A stretch of 64,000 nucleotides of DNA from Steinernema hermaphroditum (Eukaryota; Nematoda; Chromadorea; Rhabditida; Steinernematidae), in the NCBI GenBank assembly GCA_030435675.1, contig CM059622.1, forward strand, positions 11,904,001 to 11,968,000. Reading direction: 5' to 3'. The translations under genes and the position numbers were made by a program. This document shows, one piece after another, positions 46,935-59,392 of this stretch. Position 1 is the stretch's first letter. Each line of letters starts with the position of its first letter. Under the pieces are notes generated by a model, which saw nothing but the letters and a program-made list of their open reading frames with translations, had not been told where the DNA came from and made no database searches.

Positions 46935-47440
46935 TATTTAAAGAAACGCAGAGAGGAGGGTAGTAATAATGAGACGAATAGTAATAAATACATTCCAACA
47001 CGACATTTATGAGCCTGATGAACGAAAGTGCATAAATTGCACAGTTCGTTCTGATCCTAATAAAATTTAAACGTTTGGCGATATTTGGCGATATGGCAAC
47101 GATCGATTATCATAAAAGATCGATCATAGCTTCATAAAACAATCCATGTGTTTGACGATAATCTGGCATTGTGTAATTATCAGAATCATGGCACCAGTCA
47201 ACCAAAATAAAAGGTGAAAACGTTGGATATCAATTTTGTAGAATAAAAGACATGATAAGTCAGGAGCAGCAAGCATTTTAGACCGGAAGCGTTTTCTTGT
47301 TGATTGTTTTGGATAGATATGCTCAAAGGAACGGATGGGAACATCAGATTTTTAAGTAAAAGATCGATCATAGCGTGCTACTGCCTCGTAAAAACAACAA
47401 TGATATGTTGCTTAGCTTAGAGTTCCGTTTCAGTTCGTTG

Positions 47441-49828
47441 ATGCATCTCAAGGTCTACTTGGTAATCACGTTTGGCTTCAAAGCATGCTCTGCTATTTTA
47501 ACTGACAAAAAAGGGAAAACGCTTGAAATCAAGCCCGAACACATTACATATGACGCAGACAACAAAATCCACCGCGCACATCTCGACAAGGACGATACCT
47601 ACGAGTTGATGAATCACTGGTTGAACCAAGGATACAGTAACCTCTATTCGGCGTTTGCCAACAAAAAGTAAGAGCTAGTGCTGAATACACTACCCAATCC
47701 GCAATCTAGACTTCACCTTTTGACTCAGAAGGAAAGAAAGATAGTCAATAAATGCACAAGTCAAGCCTTTGGGGCAACAGAGAGTGCCAAATGTGTGCTG
47801 CAGGTCATTGAACTGACGAAAGGACGTACTGGTAAGTCATATCCAGAGGAGTCTCGCTCATGTTAATTAAGAAAGACCGCGCAGTGAACGAAACTTTTCC
47901 AAATACAACAGACGAGCGAAAGGGAAGTCTCCACGACGCTTGACGTTCTCGACGAATCACGCGGTCATGACAGATAGAAAGCTCAAGGACTACGTGAACG
48001 TAGAAGAGCGCAGTGGGTCGGAATGGGTGGGCCCATTCCGCGTTTTTAGAGCGAAACGATCCTTGATACCCAGGGTGATTGTCCGCCGAGAGAATTACAC
48101 TCTCGTCGGGAAACATGAAAAGGAGTCAGCTTTCGGAGAAGTCGGCAGAAGACTGACCAAGACGCTGAAGTTGCTGAAGAATAAAAACGACGACGACACG
48201 TGAGTCACTGAGATTAGGATAGTGGAAACAAGGTTTTGTTTTTCAGCTGGGACGACACAATGCACAAATTGAACATTCGGGCAAGAGAGCTGAGAGTTCA
48301 GGAGAAGTTCACAAGGACTATTGCAAACAAGTTTCTTCGGAGAGATACGAACGTAAGGGAACCTATCGAGAACCTTATACTGCTTATTGAAATCCGTAAA
48401 AAATTACCGTCTCATCTTATTTCAGAGCATTCTCGATGACGACGACTTTCTTGATCCAACGGATAACCTCTTCCCCGAACTCTCGGAAGGAATAGGATTC
48501 AAGGATAAGAAGATGTTTCACAATGTTCTTGGTTTTGCGCGAGACGGCGTCAAACTGGGCATGATGCTTGGCAAGCAGAACACGACGAACTTCGACACCA
48601 AAACACTTCGCATCAACTCTCCCAGATTCCTGTCTGTTGTACCTGAACAGGATCCGGACAACACAGTAAACTTCTAATTGCTTGCTGTCTTCAACATGGC
48701 GCTTTTTAGATTAATATATTATCGCCGTCGATTCTCAGCCTGCACAGTCAAGGCAAAGGCGTCGAGAATCTGATCAGCATGCCGAAATTGATGAAAGATT
48801 TCCGAGAGGAGGAGAGACGCGAATGGATGAACTTCATCGTCGAGGCTTCGGGTGTGTCCGACGCCGTTGGACAAATCGATCTAGCGCAAGATATCGTGCG
48901 CCGGCGGAGACGACTGAAGGACGATGCTGGAAAGCAGTTCTACGTGACGAGAGAGAATGTAACGAAGTGGGTTGGTGATCACGAAGCAAGGAAGGCTGAG
49001 CGAATGGGACAGTTGATGAAAACATACACATCACATCAGGTTTCTGACTATGACAATGCAAAGACTTTGCAGTTTCAGCTGAAAGAACTAAACGAAACGG
49101 GCTACACGGTCCTTGACAAAGACCAACTGCACTTTCTTTACGGACCGGAATCTCCCTACAATAACTCCGAGGCGTACAATGCATTGATGAACATCTCCCG
49201 TCATGAAATCGACGAAATGATTGAGAGAGATATAAGACTGGCCGCGGAGATGGAGAGCTTCAAAGTCAGAGAAAGAGATATTGTGGGATCGTCCTTGTTA
49301 TTTGCCGTTGTAACGGGACCTGCTGGATCGGCCGCGTTATCACAGAACATTATTCTTACGCCTGTGGTACTTTCCATCGCTGTAGAAGCGCCTGGAGTGC
49401 TCGGTGCCCTTGTCCTGTCGCCGCTTCTCTTTGTGCCATTTGTACTCTCTCCTCGAGCCGTTGGTGCCTTGATTTTGAGTCCCTTCATGTTTTGCCCTAT
49501 CGTCCTGAATCCTTTCGCCATCCATCCACTCATCCTTTCTCCCGCCCCTTTCGATCCGTTCATCATCACCCCTCTACTTCTGACCCCATTCATTCTGGAT
49601 CCGGTCTTATTCACTCCTGGCATTCTGTCACCTTTCTGTCTCAGTCCCATCATCCTCACGCCTGGCGTTGGATCGCCGTTCGTTCTCTCGCCTCTTCTCC
49701 TGAGTCCTATCATCTTTTCGCCTCAAGTTCTTTTCGCTGTTATTCTGACCCCTTACGCACTTTCTCCGATTATTCAAAGTCCGTTTCAGCTAACAACTAT
49801 TCTTTTGTCGCCCGGCTTTCTGAGCTAG
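47441..49828 (+). CDS. mlt-10-like: MLT-10-like moulting-cycle protein, copy B
   Basis: Exons 47441-47667, 47710-47831, 47872-48199, 48247-48352, 48426-48665, 48710-49039 and 49079-49828 give 700 residues. Exons 1, 2, 4, 5 and 6 have the same lengths as in copy A. Signal peptide MHLKVYLVITFGFKACSA. A TTTCAG seven bases before the start codon could be a trans-splice acceptor, which would fix this ATG. The tail from about residue 535 has some 18 L-x-P modules (VLSPLLFVPFVLSP, FILDPVLFTPGILSP) ending ILLSPGFLS. The body-to-tail boundary carries no intron here. Intron 6 is 39 nt, stop-free and in frame. AATAAA follows the stop by about 120 nt. Confidence 0.9.
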
Positions 49829-50199
49829 GCCATCCTCGCAGTCATTCCGATGAGCATGCTTTAATTTCACTGGTGTTGTTATTAATAATGATTGTATACA
49901 TATCTCGTGGAAATGAGAATCCGTGTGACCGGTAACCAATATGCGTACGAATAAAAAGCATTATTTCAGGTCTCGTCCTGCTGTGATTCGAGCTGATATT
50001 TCACTACGCGAGCAATTTCAACAGAAAAAGCCCCTTCAATCACAAAGTACTCGATCACAACCTTTCTAACATCCTTTTATTTAGTAAAGTCACTCCGGCA
50101 CTAACACCTCCACTAATTCCAGCTTTTTCCATACTGCCGACTCGCGATATACTTACATCGCACGCCCATTTCTAACGTTCCAGGTCCACTAGTCACTTC

Positions 50200-52538
50200 A
50201 TGGACAGCTTTATTTCACTGCTCTTATTAGTAACGCTAGGCTTAAAAGTATGCACGGGTATACTCACTGACAACAAAGGCAGAGCGTTGGAGATCAAACC
50301 GGAGCAGATCTTCTACGACGAGGAGAAACAGGTTCACCGAGCGGAGCTTGGCGAAGAAGACGCATACAAGTTGATGGATCACTGGATGAATCAAGGATAC
50401 AGTACACTTTACTCGGCTTTCGCTAACAAAAGGTACCACAGCGCACCTTCATTTCATAACCCCCCTCAAGGCTGCATCTCTTAACCGAAGGTGAAAGGAA
50501 AATTGTCAACAAATGCACGAGCTCAGCATTTGGAGCGGCTGAAAACGCGAAGTGCGTTCTGAAGGTCATCGAGCTGACGAAGGGAAGAACGAGTAAGTGA
50601 GCAGTTCTAAGATCGGGATCGTCCTTTATTTTCTAGGAAGACCCAAGAAGGAGAGGAACTTTGTAAAATATAGCAACAAACTCAACCATAGGCAGCCCAA
50701 ACGTCTCGCTTATCCGAGTCACGGAGAGGTCGGGGAACCCAAGAAGCTGCGAAAGCGAAACCTCCACACTCCGACAGCGACAGCATTCAATGGTGATGTT
50801 CAGTGGGTCGGCTCATTTGGAGTCTACAGAGCGAAACGATGGGCCAGCCGCGTGAACATCACCCAGTCAGATGGCTATACTCTTATTGGACAACGCGAAA
50901 AAGAGTCGCCTTTCGGAGAAGTCGGAAGGAGACTTACGAAAACGTTGAGACTGTTGAAGAACAAGACCGAAGATGACACGTGAGTCGTTTTACTTATTGC
51001 CTTCATGTTTTTGATTTGTTTTAGCTGGGAACATACAATGAACAAATTGGACCAGCGAGCTAAAGAACTGAGAATCCAGGACAAATTCCGGAAGTCCATC
51101 ACTAACAAATTTATGATGAGGGACAATAATGTGCGATCTGAATGGCTAAACTTGAGCAAAGACTATTTGCTTTAGGGATTCTTCGAGCAGGACGACGTTT
51201 TGGATCCCGCCGATAATCTCTTTCCCGACCTCGAAGCTGGGCTGAACAGAAAAGACAAGAGAGCTTTCCAAAACGTTATGAATTTCGCCAGAGACGGCGT
51301 GAAACTGGGAATGATGCTTGCCAAGCAGAACACTTCAAACTTTGACCGAAAAACCGTCAAGATCAACTCGCCTCGCTTCCTTTCGGTGGTCCCCGAAGAA
51401 GATCCCGACAACACCATTAACATCCTCTCTCCATCCATTCTCAGTCTTCACAATCAAGGAAAGGGAGTCGAGAACCTAACCAGCGTGCCGAAGCTGATGC
51501 ATGGCTTCAGAGCCGAAGAGCGTGATCAGTGGATGAATTTCATCATCGAAGCGTCCGGGGTATCTGACGCCGTCGAGAAGATCGATTTGGCTGAAGACTT
51601 CAGGCACCACCGCAGGAGGTTGAGGGATGATAGTGGGAAACAGTTGTTCCTGACGAAAGACAACATGACCAGATGGGTTGGCGATTACGAGACGAGAAAA
51701 TTAGAGCTTCAAGGGAGATTGATGAAGACCTACACGAAGCAGCAGGTATACGGTACTTTCAATGATAAAAAGACACTTTCCGTTTAAGCTCCGCGACCTA
51801 AACGCCACCGGATACACGATTCTCAACAAGGACCAGCTGTACATGCTTTACGGGCCCGAATCGCCCTACAACAATTCGGAAGCGTATAACAGGCTAATCA
51901 ACGTCTCGAAACATGAAATAGATGAAGTGATTGAAAGAGATATAAGGCTAGCAGCTGAAGTGGACAGCTTCAAAGTGCGCAAGAATGACATCGTCGGATC
52001 GTCGTTCCTCTTCGCAGTCGTAACCGGTCCAGCTGGATCTGCTGCTCTGTCGCAGAACATCATCTTGACACCGATCTTGCTTTCCATCGCCGTCGAAGCT
52101 CCAGCTGTGGTCGGAAGCGTGGTTCTCTCTCCACTCGCCTTTGTACCTTTCGTTCTGTCCCCTCGTGCAGTAGGTTCCATCATTCTCAGTCCTTTCATAT
52201 TCTGTCCGATCGTCCTGAATCCACTTGCCGTTCACCCGATTATCCTCTCGCCCGCTGTATTCGATCCCTTCATTCTCACACCTCTACTGCTCACCCCGTT
52301 CATCCTCGATCCTGTCGTCTTCACCCCTGGCATTCTGGCGCCGCTTTGTCTTTCACCTCTTATCCTCGATCCTGGATTTGGATCGCCGTTCATCCTCTCT
52401 CCTCTCCTCCTCAGTCCTATCATCTTCTCACCTCAAACCCTGTTCGCTGTCATCCTCACACCTTACGCACTGTCTCCCATCGTGCAGAGTCCTTTCATCC
52501 TCACAACCATTCTGCTTTCTCCCGGATTCTTGAGTTAA
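50200..52538 (+). CDS. mlt-10-like: MLT-10-like moulting-cycle protein, copy C
   Basis: Exons 50200-50432, 50471-50592, 50637-50979, 51025-51130, 51176-51745 and 51789-52538 give 707 residues, closest to copy B (tail identity visibly very high: the blocks LSPIIFSPQxLFAVILTPYALSPI are shared). Signal peptide MDSFISLLLLVTLGLKVCTG. Exon 5 (570 nt) equals exactly the sum of exons 5 and 6 of copies A and B (240 + 330), so one intron has been lost precisely at the DNTINILSPS junction. The body carries FGEVGRRLTKTLRLLKNK and FARDGVKLGMMLAKQN. Six cysteines are few for a secreted protein and lie in the N-terminal third. Confidence 0.9.
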
Positions 52539-52635
52539 ATCAATTTTATGTACAAACTTTTTGTTGTTCGGAAATATTAATAATCAGCTTCATTAATAAA
52601 ACCCGTGAAGTGCAATACTGCATGGAGAATGGCAC

Positions 52636-54973
52636 CTAAACGATCCGTTCAATTTGCATAGGGATGTTCTCGTGATGAGCAGTAAAGTAGGTTTTCACCA
52701 TTTCAAGGGTGATCTCGAGATACTGCTCGGGTCCCTTGTCATATGCGATGTAATCGTAATGTGTGACGTTGGCGTCCTTGAAAGGGATAGCCGGTTCGAT
52801 TTGAGTTCCCTCGTGCCACTCGTTGAAGCTAGTGATTGATACGATGTCAGCCTGAAAAAGAGGAGGGATCATCAAGAGCTGAAAATATAAATATGAAAGC
52901 CTTACCTTAGCCGTGTGGGCCATTTTGAAGTGCTCCTTGTAGTAAACACCGTTGTTTCGCTCCCTTCTATTGATCCCATTCCAAGGTCTCACTCTTCTGT
53001 CATCATAACCCGGACCAACAGAAGGCGAAAAGATGAGGTCGTGCTTCTTGCAGAACTCGCTCATAGCAGGCCAGTTGTCCATTTTCGAACCATACGAGAA
53101 TCCATCAGCGGCGAAGTAGGTGTACATTCCGTCGAATCCAGATTTCTGTATCTCCAGTCTGTCCTGTTCTTTCACAACCAAGCCTAAGCACCATTCAATA
53201 CTGTAGGGGAACTGCAAACATACCCAGCAAAACGGCATCGTATTCCGTTTCTCTGATTGTGACGTCTCCATCGCTGGTTGCGAGTCTGCGCCAGTCGTTA
53301 GTGTCGACGAGATACGAATCATAAACGTAGAACAGAGGCAATTCCTTGGTTTTCTCCTCGACAGCAACATCGGATTTTCCTTGCGCCTTCGCCTTCCCTT
53401 TGGGAGGCATCCGATAGAGAGCCGGATGCTTTCCGTACCTGAACATTCATGTACAAAATCCTCACTCATTTTCCGTACTTGTCAATGATGTAAACAAGGT
53501 CATTTCTGACGGATTCCGCCGAGCGCGTCTTATACGGTTCTAAGTGGAAAGCGAGCTTCAGTTTAAACGATTCGCAGTAATCGAGCAGCGTTGGCATCAG
53601 GGTATCCCAAGGTTCGCCCTGTTCGTCGGACATGTTTTTCGGATACCACGATACGACGACTACGTCGATTCCAGCCGCTGAGATCCACTTCATGTGTTTT
53701 TCAATGGTCTTGTTATCACGACTACTGTACGGTCCAAGTTCGGGATAAAAGTTGGCGCCAATATCGGCCGGAGGACTATGATCAGCTGAAACATACGAAC
53801 ATATAAATGGAAATCAAGAAAGATCTCACGTGGAAGACCGCCATCGGCAGTCTTACTCCAATGCGGAATGTACTTGTGATTCCAGTGGAACCACTTTCCG
53901 TCGACTTGTGGATTTCCATACCACGGGTAGTAGAAGATTTGAATCGACGGTGGATGAGCGTTCTAAAAAGAATCTCACAATAAATCAAGCTTCACACGAC
54001 AGACCAGGAAATTTATTTGCGATGGCAAAGGATTAATGGCACTAAAGGATGCCAACAGAGATTGGAACAGAACTATGCTCGCCATGGTGGACTGCTTTCT
54101 GTGTTGCAAAATTGAAAACAAGCACTTAATAGCGTGGGGATAAGATCTTAATAGGCCGAGGGAAAGGAGCACTAACCAGATCGCGAAATTTGTCAACTGT
54201 TGCGTGATGTTCGGATAAGCGAAAGCACTTCCTTTCCGTTCAGTAACAGACGCAAAAAGTGGAGCAAAAGAACAAAGAGCTGAAAGGAAACATATGTTGT
54301 ATGGTGCCAGAATGGGGAAGGTTTCTGCCCATTCTGCTCACTTTTGGCTGCATTTGTAAGCAGCTCCCCAATATTTACTAGTTATCGTCCTTCGCGCGCG
54401 TATGTCATCTTTCGGCAGCAATTTTTGGACGTCTGTGATATTCCAGCGCTGATGAGCTTCCTGACCAATTCTGGGAGAAGCCCTACTTAATCTACAGATT
54501 ATCCCGTATCTCATAGAAGACTTATCCTTTCACATTCTGCGTCACAGTCTAAAAATGGCACTAATTTGGCCTCACGAGAATGACTGTTTGGAGATTTTCG
54601 AAAGATAGAACGACTTACATCTTTCAGCGGCTCCTTTGTCGTCGGAGCTTTCGTTGCTGATGTCGTGGGTGCAGAATCCTTCACTTCCACCGCTGGCTCA
54701 GCGTCTGGATTGTCGACGTCGTCAACTGGAGGAGGTGGCTGAGCGCCTTCTGCTTCTGGTTCCTTCAGCGTATCATGGACGATTTTCACTTTTCCGCCAA
54801 TAGGGTACTCTTTTGCGTGCACTTTCAACTACAATTCAAGTATGAAAGAAGGATAATATAACAAAACAAACCTCGGCGTCTTCGGATGATTTCGCCAGAA
54901 AGTACATTCCGCTTATAAACGTCAGACAAAGCGTGAAGGCAGTCAGAAACTTTAGGACGAACACTGGCTTCAT
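52636..54973 (-). CDS. Glycoprotein endo-alpha-1,2-mannosidase (GH99, MANEA-like)
   Basis: Exons 54973-54872, 54828-54619, 53962-53830, 53785-53479, 53438-53224, 53183-52906 and 52851-52636 give 486 residues. Type II topology: a short cytosolic start, TM helix near residues 4-26, then a Pro/Thr/acidic stem to about residue 105. The GH99 barrel follows: IFYYPWYGNPQVDGKWFHWNH, PPADIGANFYPELGPYSSRD, VVVSWYPKN, AFHLEPYKTR, GFDGMYTYFAADGFSYGS, GPGYDDRRVRPWNG.NRRERN and SFNEWHEGTQIEPA. The Glu residues of HLEPY and NEWHEGTQIE are the conserved catalytic-site acids. In the Golgi the enzyme clips glucosylated mannose from N-glycans. A Lys-rich insertion (PPKGKAKAQGKSDVAVEEK) sits between HPALYRM and LPLFYVYDSY, where relatives have a shorter loop. 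Intron 2 is 656 nt, the rest are short. Confidence 0.93.
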
Positions 54974-55105
54974 CGCGAGATACGACGCTGCCCGCTCCAA
55001 CGGAAGCTAAAGCAACGATGTGACGAAATTGTTGACAGGGAGCGAACGTAAGAAGAATAACATTTTCGCGATATAAGAAATGGAACGGAAAGCAGTGAAC
55101 AGTGA

Positions 55106-55177
55106 GCGTCTGTGGTGTAATGGTCAGCATGGTTGCCTTCCAAGCAATCGACAGGGGTTCGATTCCCCTCAGACGCA
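55106..55177 (+). tRNA. tRNA-Gly (anticodon UCC)
   Basis: 72 nt with a full cloverleaf: 7-bp acceptor stem (gcgtctg/cagacgc), anticodon loop ttTCCaa context (gccttccaagc), and T arm aggggttcgattcccct. It lies 132 bp upstream of and divergent from the mannosidase start. Confidence 0.95.
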
Positions 55178-55582
55178 ATACTCTTTTTGCAATAATTCAA
55201 GAATAAACGAGTTTTTTTCCGCGCGCTGTACACCTATTCCTCAGGTTACTCGATGAATGACCTTCGCAGCGCAGAGCATAGATGACACGCAGTGATAGAG
55301 TGGCGTTATTCGGGTGGATGCAGTGCTTTTAGCCGCTAACGCCAATATATGTTCGCGGAGGAAGATAAGATCGATGGTTCAAACAGGAATTGTCGTGTCA
55401 ACGGCGGAGGAAGAGGCTACAAGTCGTGAACTTTGAGAAATCCCACTGGGAACAAGTCGGCGAAGGGGCGGCGATGAGCTTGACGACGTTCATCCGTTAA
55501 GCTATGTTGTGACGTCGTTGCAAACGTCAAATCCATGCGATGGCAAAAATACGGCTTGCGCACATCGGAGGAGAAAAAGTTC
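55178..55582. other. Intergenic between tRNA genes
   Basis: About 400 bp without a gene or repeat I can support. Confidence 0.5.
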
Positions 55583-55654
55583 TTCCCATGCCGGGAATCG
55601 AACCCGGGCCGCGTGGGTGAAAGCCACGAATCCTAACCACTAGACCACATGGGA
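55583..55654 (-). tRNA. tRNA-Glu (anticodon UUC)
   Basis: 72 nt on the minus strand. Acceptor stem tcccatg/catggga, D arm tggtctagtggtta, anticodon loop with TTC (ggctttcaccc), T arm cccgggttcgattcccggg. Confidence 0.95.
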
Positions 55655-55964
55655 TGGTGAGGGTGTTCTTGTCGAGAACGTAGTTAACACATGAAAATTC
55701 GATTGTTACTTTTACATTCATATTCACACGTCAATTTCACATTTACACATCTAGAAAATTCATTACTCTCCTTTTCGTGTTTCGAACGTTTCTTGCGATG
55801 ACACGTCAGCACATAAAGTTCTACCATAGGCATTCGAATATCGTGTGCGATCAAAGAAAGAAGTCCGAAGAACCTCTCCATGAAAGCAATGAAAAGGTCA
55901 TCAAACTAGCCTTGAAATGTAAGTTATCGGAGCTACAATAAGTCGCTTAAAAGAAAAATATCAA

Positions 55965-56036
55965 TGCGTCTGAGGGGAATCGAACCCCTGTCGATTGCTT
56001 GGAAGGCAACCATGCTGACCATTACACCACAGACGC
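55965..56036 (-). tRNA. tRNA-Gly (anticodon UCC), second copy
   Basis: Same sequence as the plus-strand tRNA-Gly at 55106-55177 in every stem I compared, but on the opposite strand 0.8 kb away, so the pair forms an inverted duplication around the tRNA-Glu gene. Confidence 0.95.
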
Positions 56037-56262
56037 TCACGACGAGGTAACTGCCTAGAAGAGGCTACTGTCCGAATGTTCAAATTTCTGAAGCAACGCG
56101 AGTTGTGATCTACTTCGACGTTTACTGGGCAATGTATCGATCGCTTTTTGCAGCACGCGCCGTTCGTATCGCGTGGCACCATCGCTGATAGACGCGTCCA
56201 ATCTATGACTAACTCCGGCTGCTTTGCAAAACATATTTTGTTTCGCGCTAGATGCTGACACG

Positions 56263-59173
56263 ATGTCCAGCAGTTCTAATTGCAGATCGTCGCCTTCTGT
56301 TGCGATGGACGAGGACTTGGAAAACATAAAGGTGCAAATAGCCTCCACTCTGGTGGCGGGTGGATCTGCAGGCTACATGGTGAACGATTTCGATAAAATC
56401 TATCGGTGCGTGCTTTGAATACTGCTACGCTGAGTATAGCAGCAATTTTAGAGAAGATTGGGATACCTCCGTACCTTACGAAAAGTTCGGTTACTCTTCT
56501 CTTCTCGCCTTTCTCAAGTCCATTCCGGATCGAGCGACTGTGATAGTAAGGCAGAATGGAATAGCCACTGTTACACCCGTGAAAACAGATGAGACGGCTA
56601 AAATCCTCAATTTGGTTGACCGCACGGAGAAGAAGTAATTTACCGTCCTATACAGTTTATACGCATTTATTTAGACGTCCTCCACCTACTCATATCCATG
56701 TCTCAATTCCACCATTTGGTCTTCTCGCCCGACCCGAGATGAACGAGATGCCATGCTCCTCCACATCGTCAGTGTCGTCATCTTCTGGACAGCCCTCAGA
56801 ACTCACCTATGAGGCGCTTTTGGATTTGGTCAAACAATCACAAAATATCCAAGTTAAGGATATGAAGATCAAAGCGAAGAAGAGGCTCAATGTCGACGTT
56901 ACTGTGGACAATGTAAGCCTACTTAAAGACGCATTCTGAGTCCTCTAACCAATGCTTTCTCAGTTAAACAAGCTCTTCAACTGTAACGCAAAAAGTGAGC
57001 TGGAAGCTTACACTATCGGCTTTAGAGGCGTCGTTGAAGTGAGGCCCACCAAAAACGGCAACGGACAAATGACCTATTTGTGTCCCGAAAGACTGGCTTT
57101 CAGTAAAACGAGCCTATTTTTGGAGATTTGCAAAAAGAAAAGAATGACCATGAGAGACGTCCATGCGTTGTACCAAAAGTTCCATAACGGTTCACTGTTC
57201 ACCACGGAAACGGCAAACAGTGTGCTAGGAACGTCGGCAACGTCAGCGCTTGGAGCACTTCGTGAAGCCTACGGCGCCAAGCTCAACTTCGACACTGTCA
57301 GCGCGTCAGAGTGGGATACTGTGATAACGGTGAAGAATGGTCAACTTTACACTATTGACACGTTGAAAAGCCAAATCGAGAAGTTTAACGTGTTGTACAT
57401 CAATGCCCATGAGAAATATGCTGTCACACATTACGCGAACGTCCCAAATTTTAGCGTGGATACGGTATGTCAATTTTTGCGTTCCCATAGTTATGCTTTC
57501 GACTCTAGCTCAATGACATCCTTGGAACATCGGCAAGCACTAAAGAGGATGCTCTTACACAAGCTCTACACGGTTTTGCCACAGTGAAAAGAGTAGCAAA
57601 TGACATCCACGTGAAGAAGATCGGACATTCCAAGAGGGACCAATTTCTCGATTTGCTCGCTGAATTGGCGCCTATCTACGACCGCAACCTGTGGAAAGAG
57701 TACCGAAGGATGTTCAACGAAGAGGCGACAACCTATAGGTTGAACGTGCTTTTGGAAACCTCAGGATCTGATAATCGAGAGGCTCTGCAGCAGGCATGTG
57801 GCAATGACATCTACTTCAAAGACGACTACGTGCTCAATGCGTACTTGATCTTTTATCCAGCGAAAGGTATGCACATCTACGTAAGGATATGGCACATATC
57901 CTTCTCTCAGAGCCGCCTAGAAGGACCAACGACTTCTTGCGGTACCAGTTCGTCGCCCTCATTTACTCTTCCAAAACGATCAGCTTGTATAACTTATGCC
58001 TCAAGCTGAAGAAGCAGTTTCACACCGAGTACAACTTGGAAACGGTACCAATCAGGCTAAAGTGGTTTAAAAGATGGGCTGTTTTAGATGAACAGAATAT
58101 TCGGCTGCAGTGAGCCCAGCCGCAAAGCCATCATCGACAAGTACCTCAAACCATTCATTCGGACTGAAGGCAAGAACGATGACGCCGGCATGAGGCTGCA
58201 GCTCTACTTCAAGACGAAAGTGCTGAGAACTGGACAGTCGTCAAACTCAGCACGAGACGATGTCATGTCCATTTCCAGCGGATCAACATCGACTTCCCGG
58301 CGCGACCTCTCCCCGGTGGCCTCAAGCACGAAATCGTTCTCGTCAATGTCTGATGCTTCATCCGCGCGAAGAAGTGCCCTGGAAATGCCAAGTTCACTGC
58401 TTGTCGTCGCCCCGCCTCCGAAGCTAGCCCCGGCCCAGATCCCAAAAAAGCCTGCGCCACCCACGCCTCAGAACGTATCTCAAAAGGCTTCTTCAGCCAA
58501 GGCGCCAGTGGCCAAGGTTGCCCCACTGTCGTATACGCCAACGATCGTCAAAAAAGATTCCGCCACTCAAACAGAGGCAGTAGAAACGCTATTGCCTCCG
58601 GCACCGAAGTGTATGAAGGACGTAGCTGACGTTTTGGCCGATTTCCTGGCTTCTTCCGGAGGGATCAAGCTCATGGTCGCCGATGTGGTTAAGCTGCTGA
58701 AGACAAAGTATGCCCACACCAATATTGCCTTCCCTTCGGACTACAGATCGGCTGTCGAACTCAGCGTCAAGCTCGTCGGGTTGAGCAGTGGCCGTCTCAA
58801 CATCGAATATTACAACGAGCTGGCATGCACGCACATTTTCATATATTTTTTAACTAACTAGGCAATTTAGGCGTTTGTGAAACCAGCGGACAATTCGAAG
58901 ACTTGGGATCCCTCGGTCGTTAAGCACATTACTATTCCTCTCTACAGTGATGGTATCCGATTCGAACAGCAAGCCGATCTCGACCAAGGTTCTTCTTCGT
59001 CTACGCCTTCCAGCGCTCACAGTGTTGGCAGCAGTTTCGGAATCTATGCGAAGGACACCGTCACAAAAACTGCACTCCCCAGGCCCGCAGCAGCTCCTCC
59101 CGTGCCGCCCACTAAATCTTCTTCGAAGCCATCCAACACCCAAAAAAAGAAGAGTATATGCGCTCTTTCATAG
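56263..59173 (+). CDS. LOTUS-domain protein with repeated winged-helix-like modules (gene X)
   Basis: Exons 56263-56405, 56452-56634, 56675-56912, 56964-57464, 57509-57866, 57911-58044, 58088-58822 and 58871-59173 give 864 residues. Residues about 18-90 form a LOTUS (OST-HTH) domain: IKVQIASTLVAGGSAGYMVNDFDKIY, then the diagnostic YEKFGYSSLLAFLKSIPD. LOTUS domains of TDRD5/TDRD7/Oskar type bind DEAD-box helicases such as Vasa or G-rich RNA. The rest is not known to me: at least three diverged ~150-residue modules of the form ...LxxLVKQSQ/ILxxL...(I)LGTSxxxxxxALxxA..., a Ser/Pro-rich linker (about 550-690), and a final helical module ADFLASSGGIKLMVADVVKLLK...FPSDYRSAVE followed by a Ser/Pro/Lys tail. 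The last intron (58823-58870) has no GT in range and needs a GC donor. Head-to-tail with its paralog 220 bp downstream. AATAAA lies near 59225. Confidence 0.8.
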
Positions 59174-59392
59174 GTTCTTTATCGATGTTGTGTATATTAT
59201 ACGGGTTAGTTGCTGCTCAATTAGAAATAAACGCTACCTTATTGATGTACTTTCATGAACCTACTAAATCGATAATCGAGTTGTCCTATCTTTTTGTCAC
59301 TGCTCTAAATTAGGAATATCTTAAAACCACCATGATGTCCATTAATCATTTCATCTTCTGCTGCTTAAGACTGTGTTCTTAAAGGACCCTCG

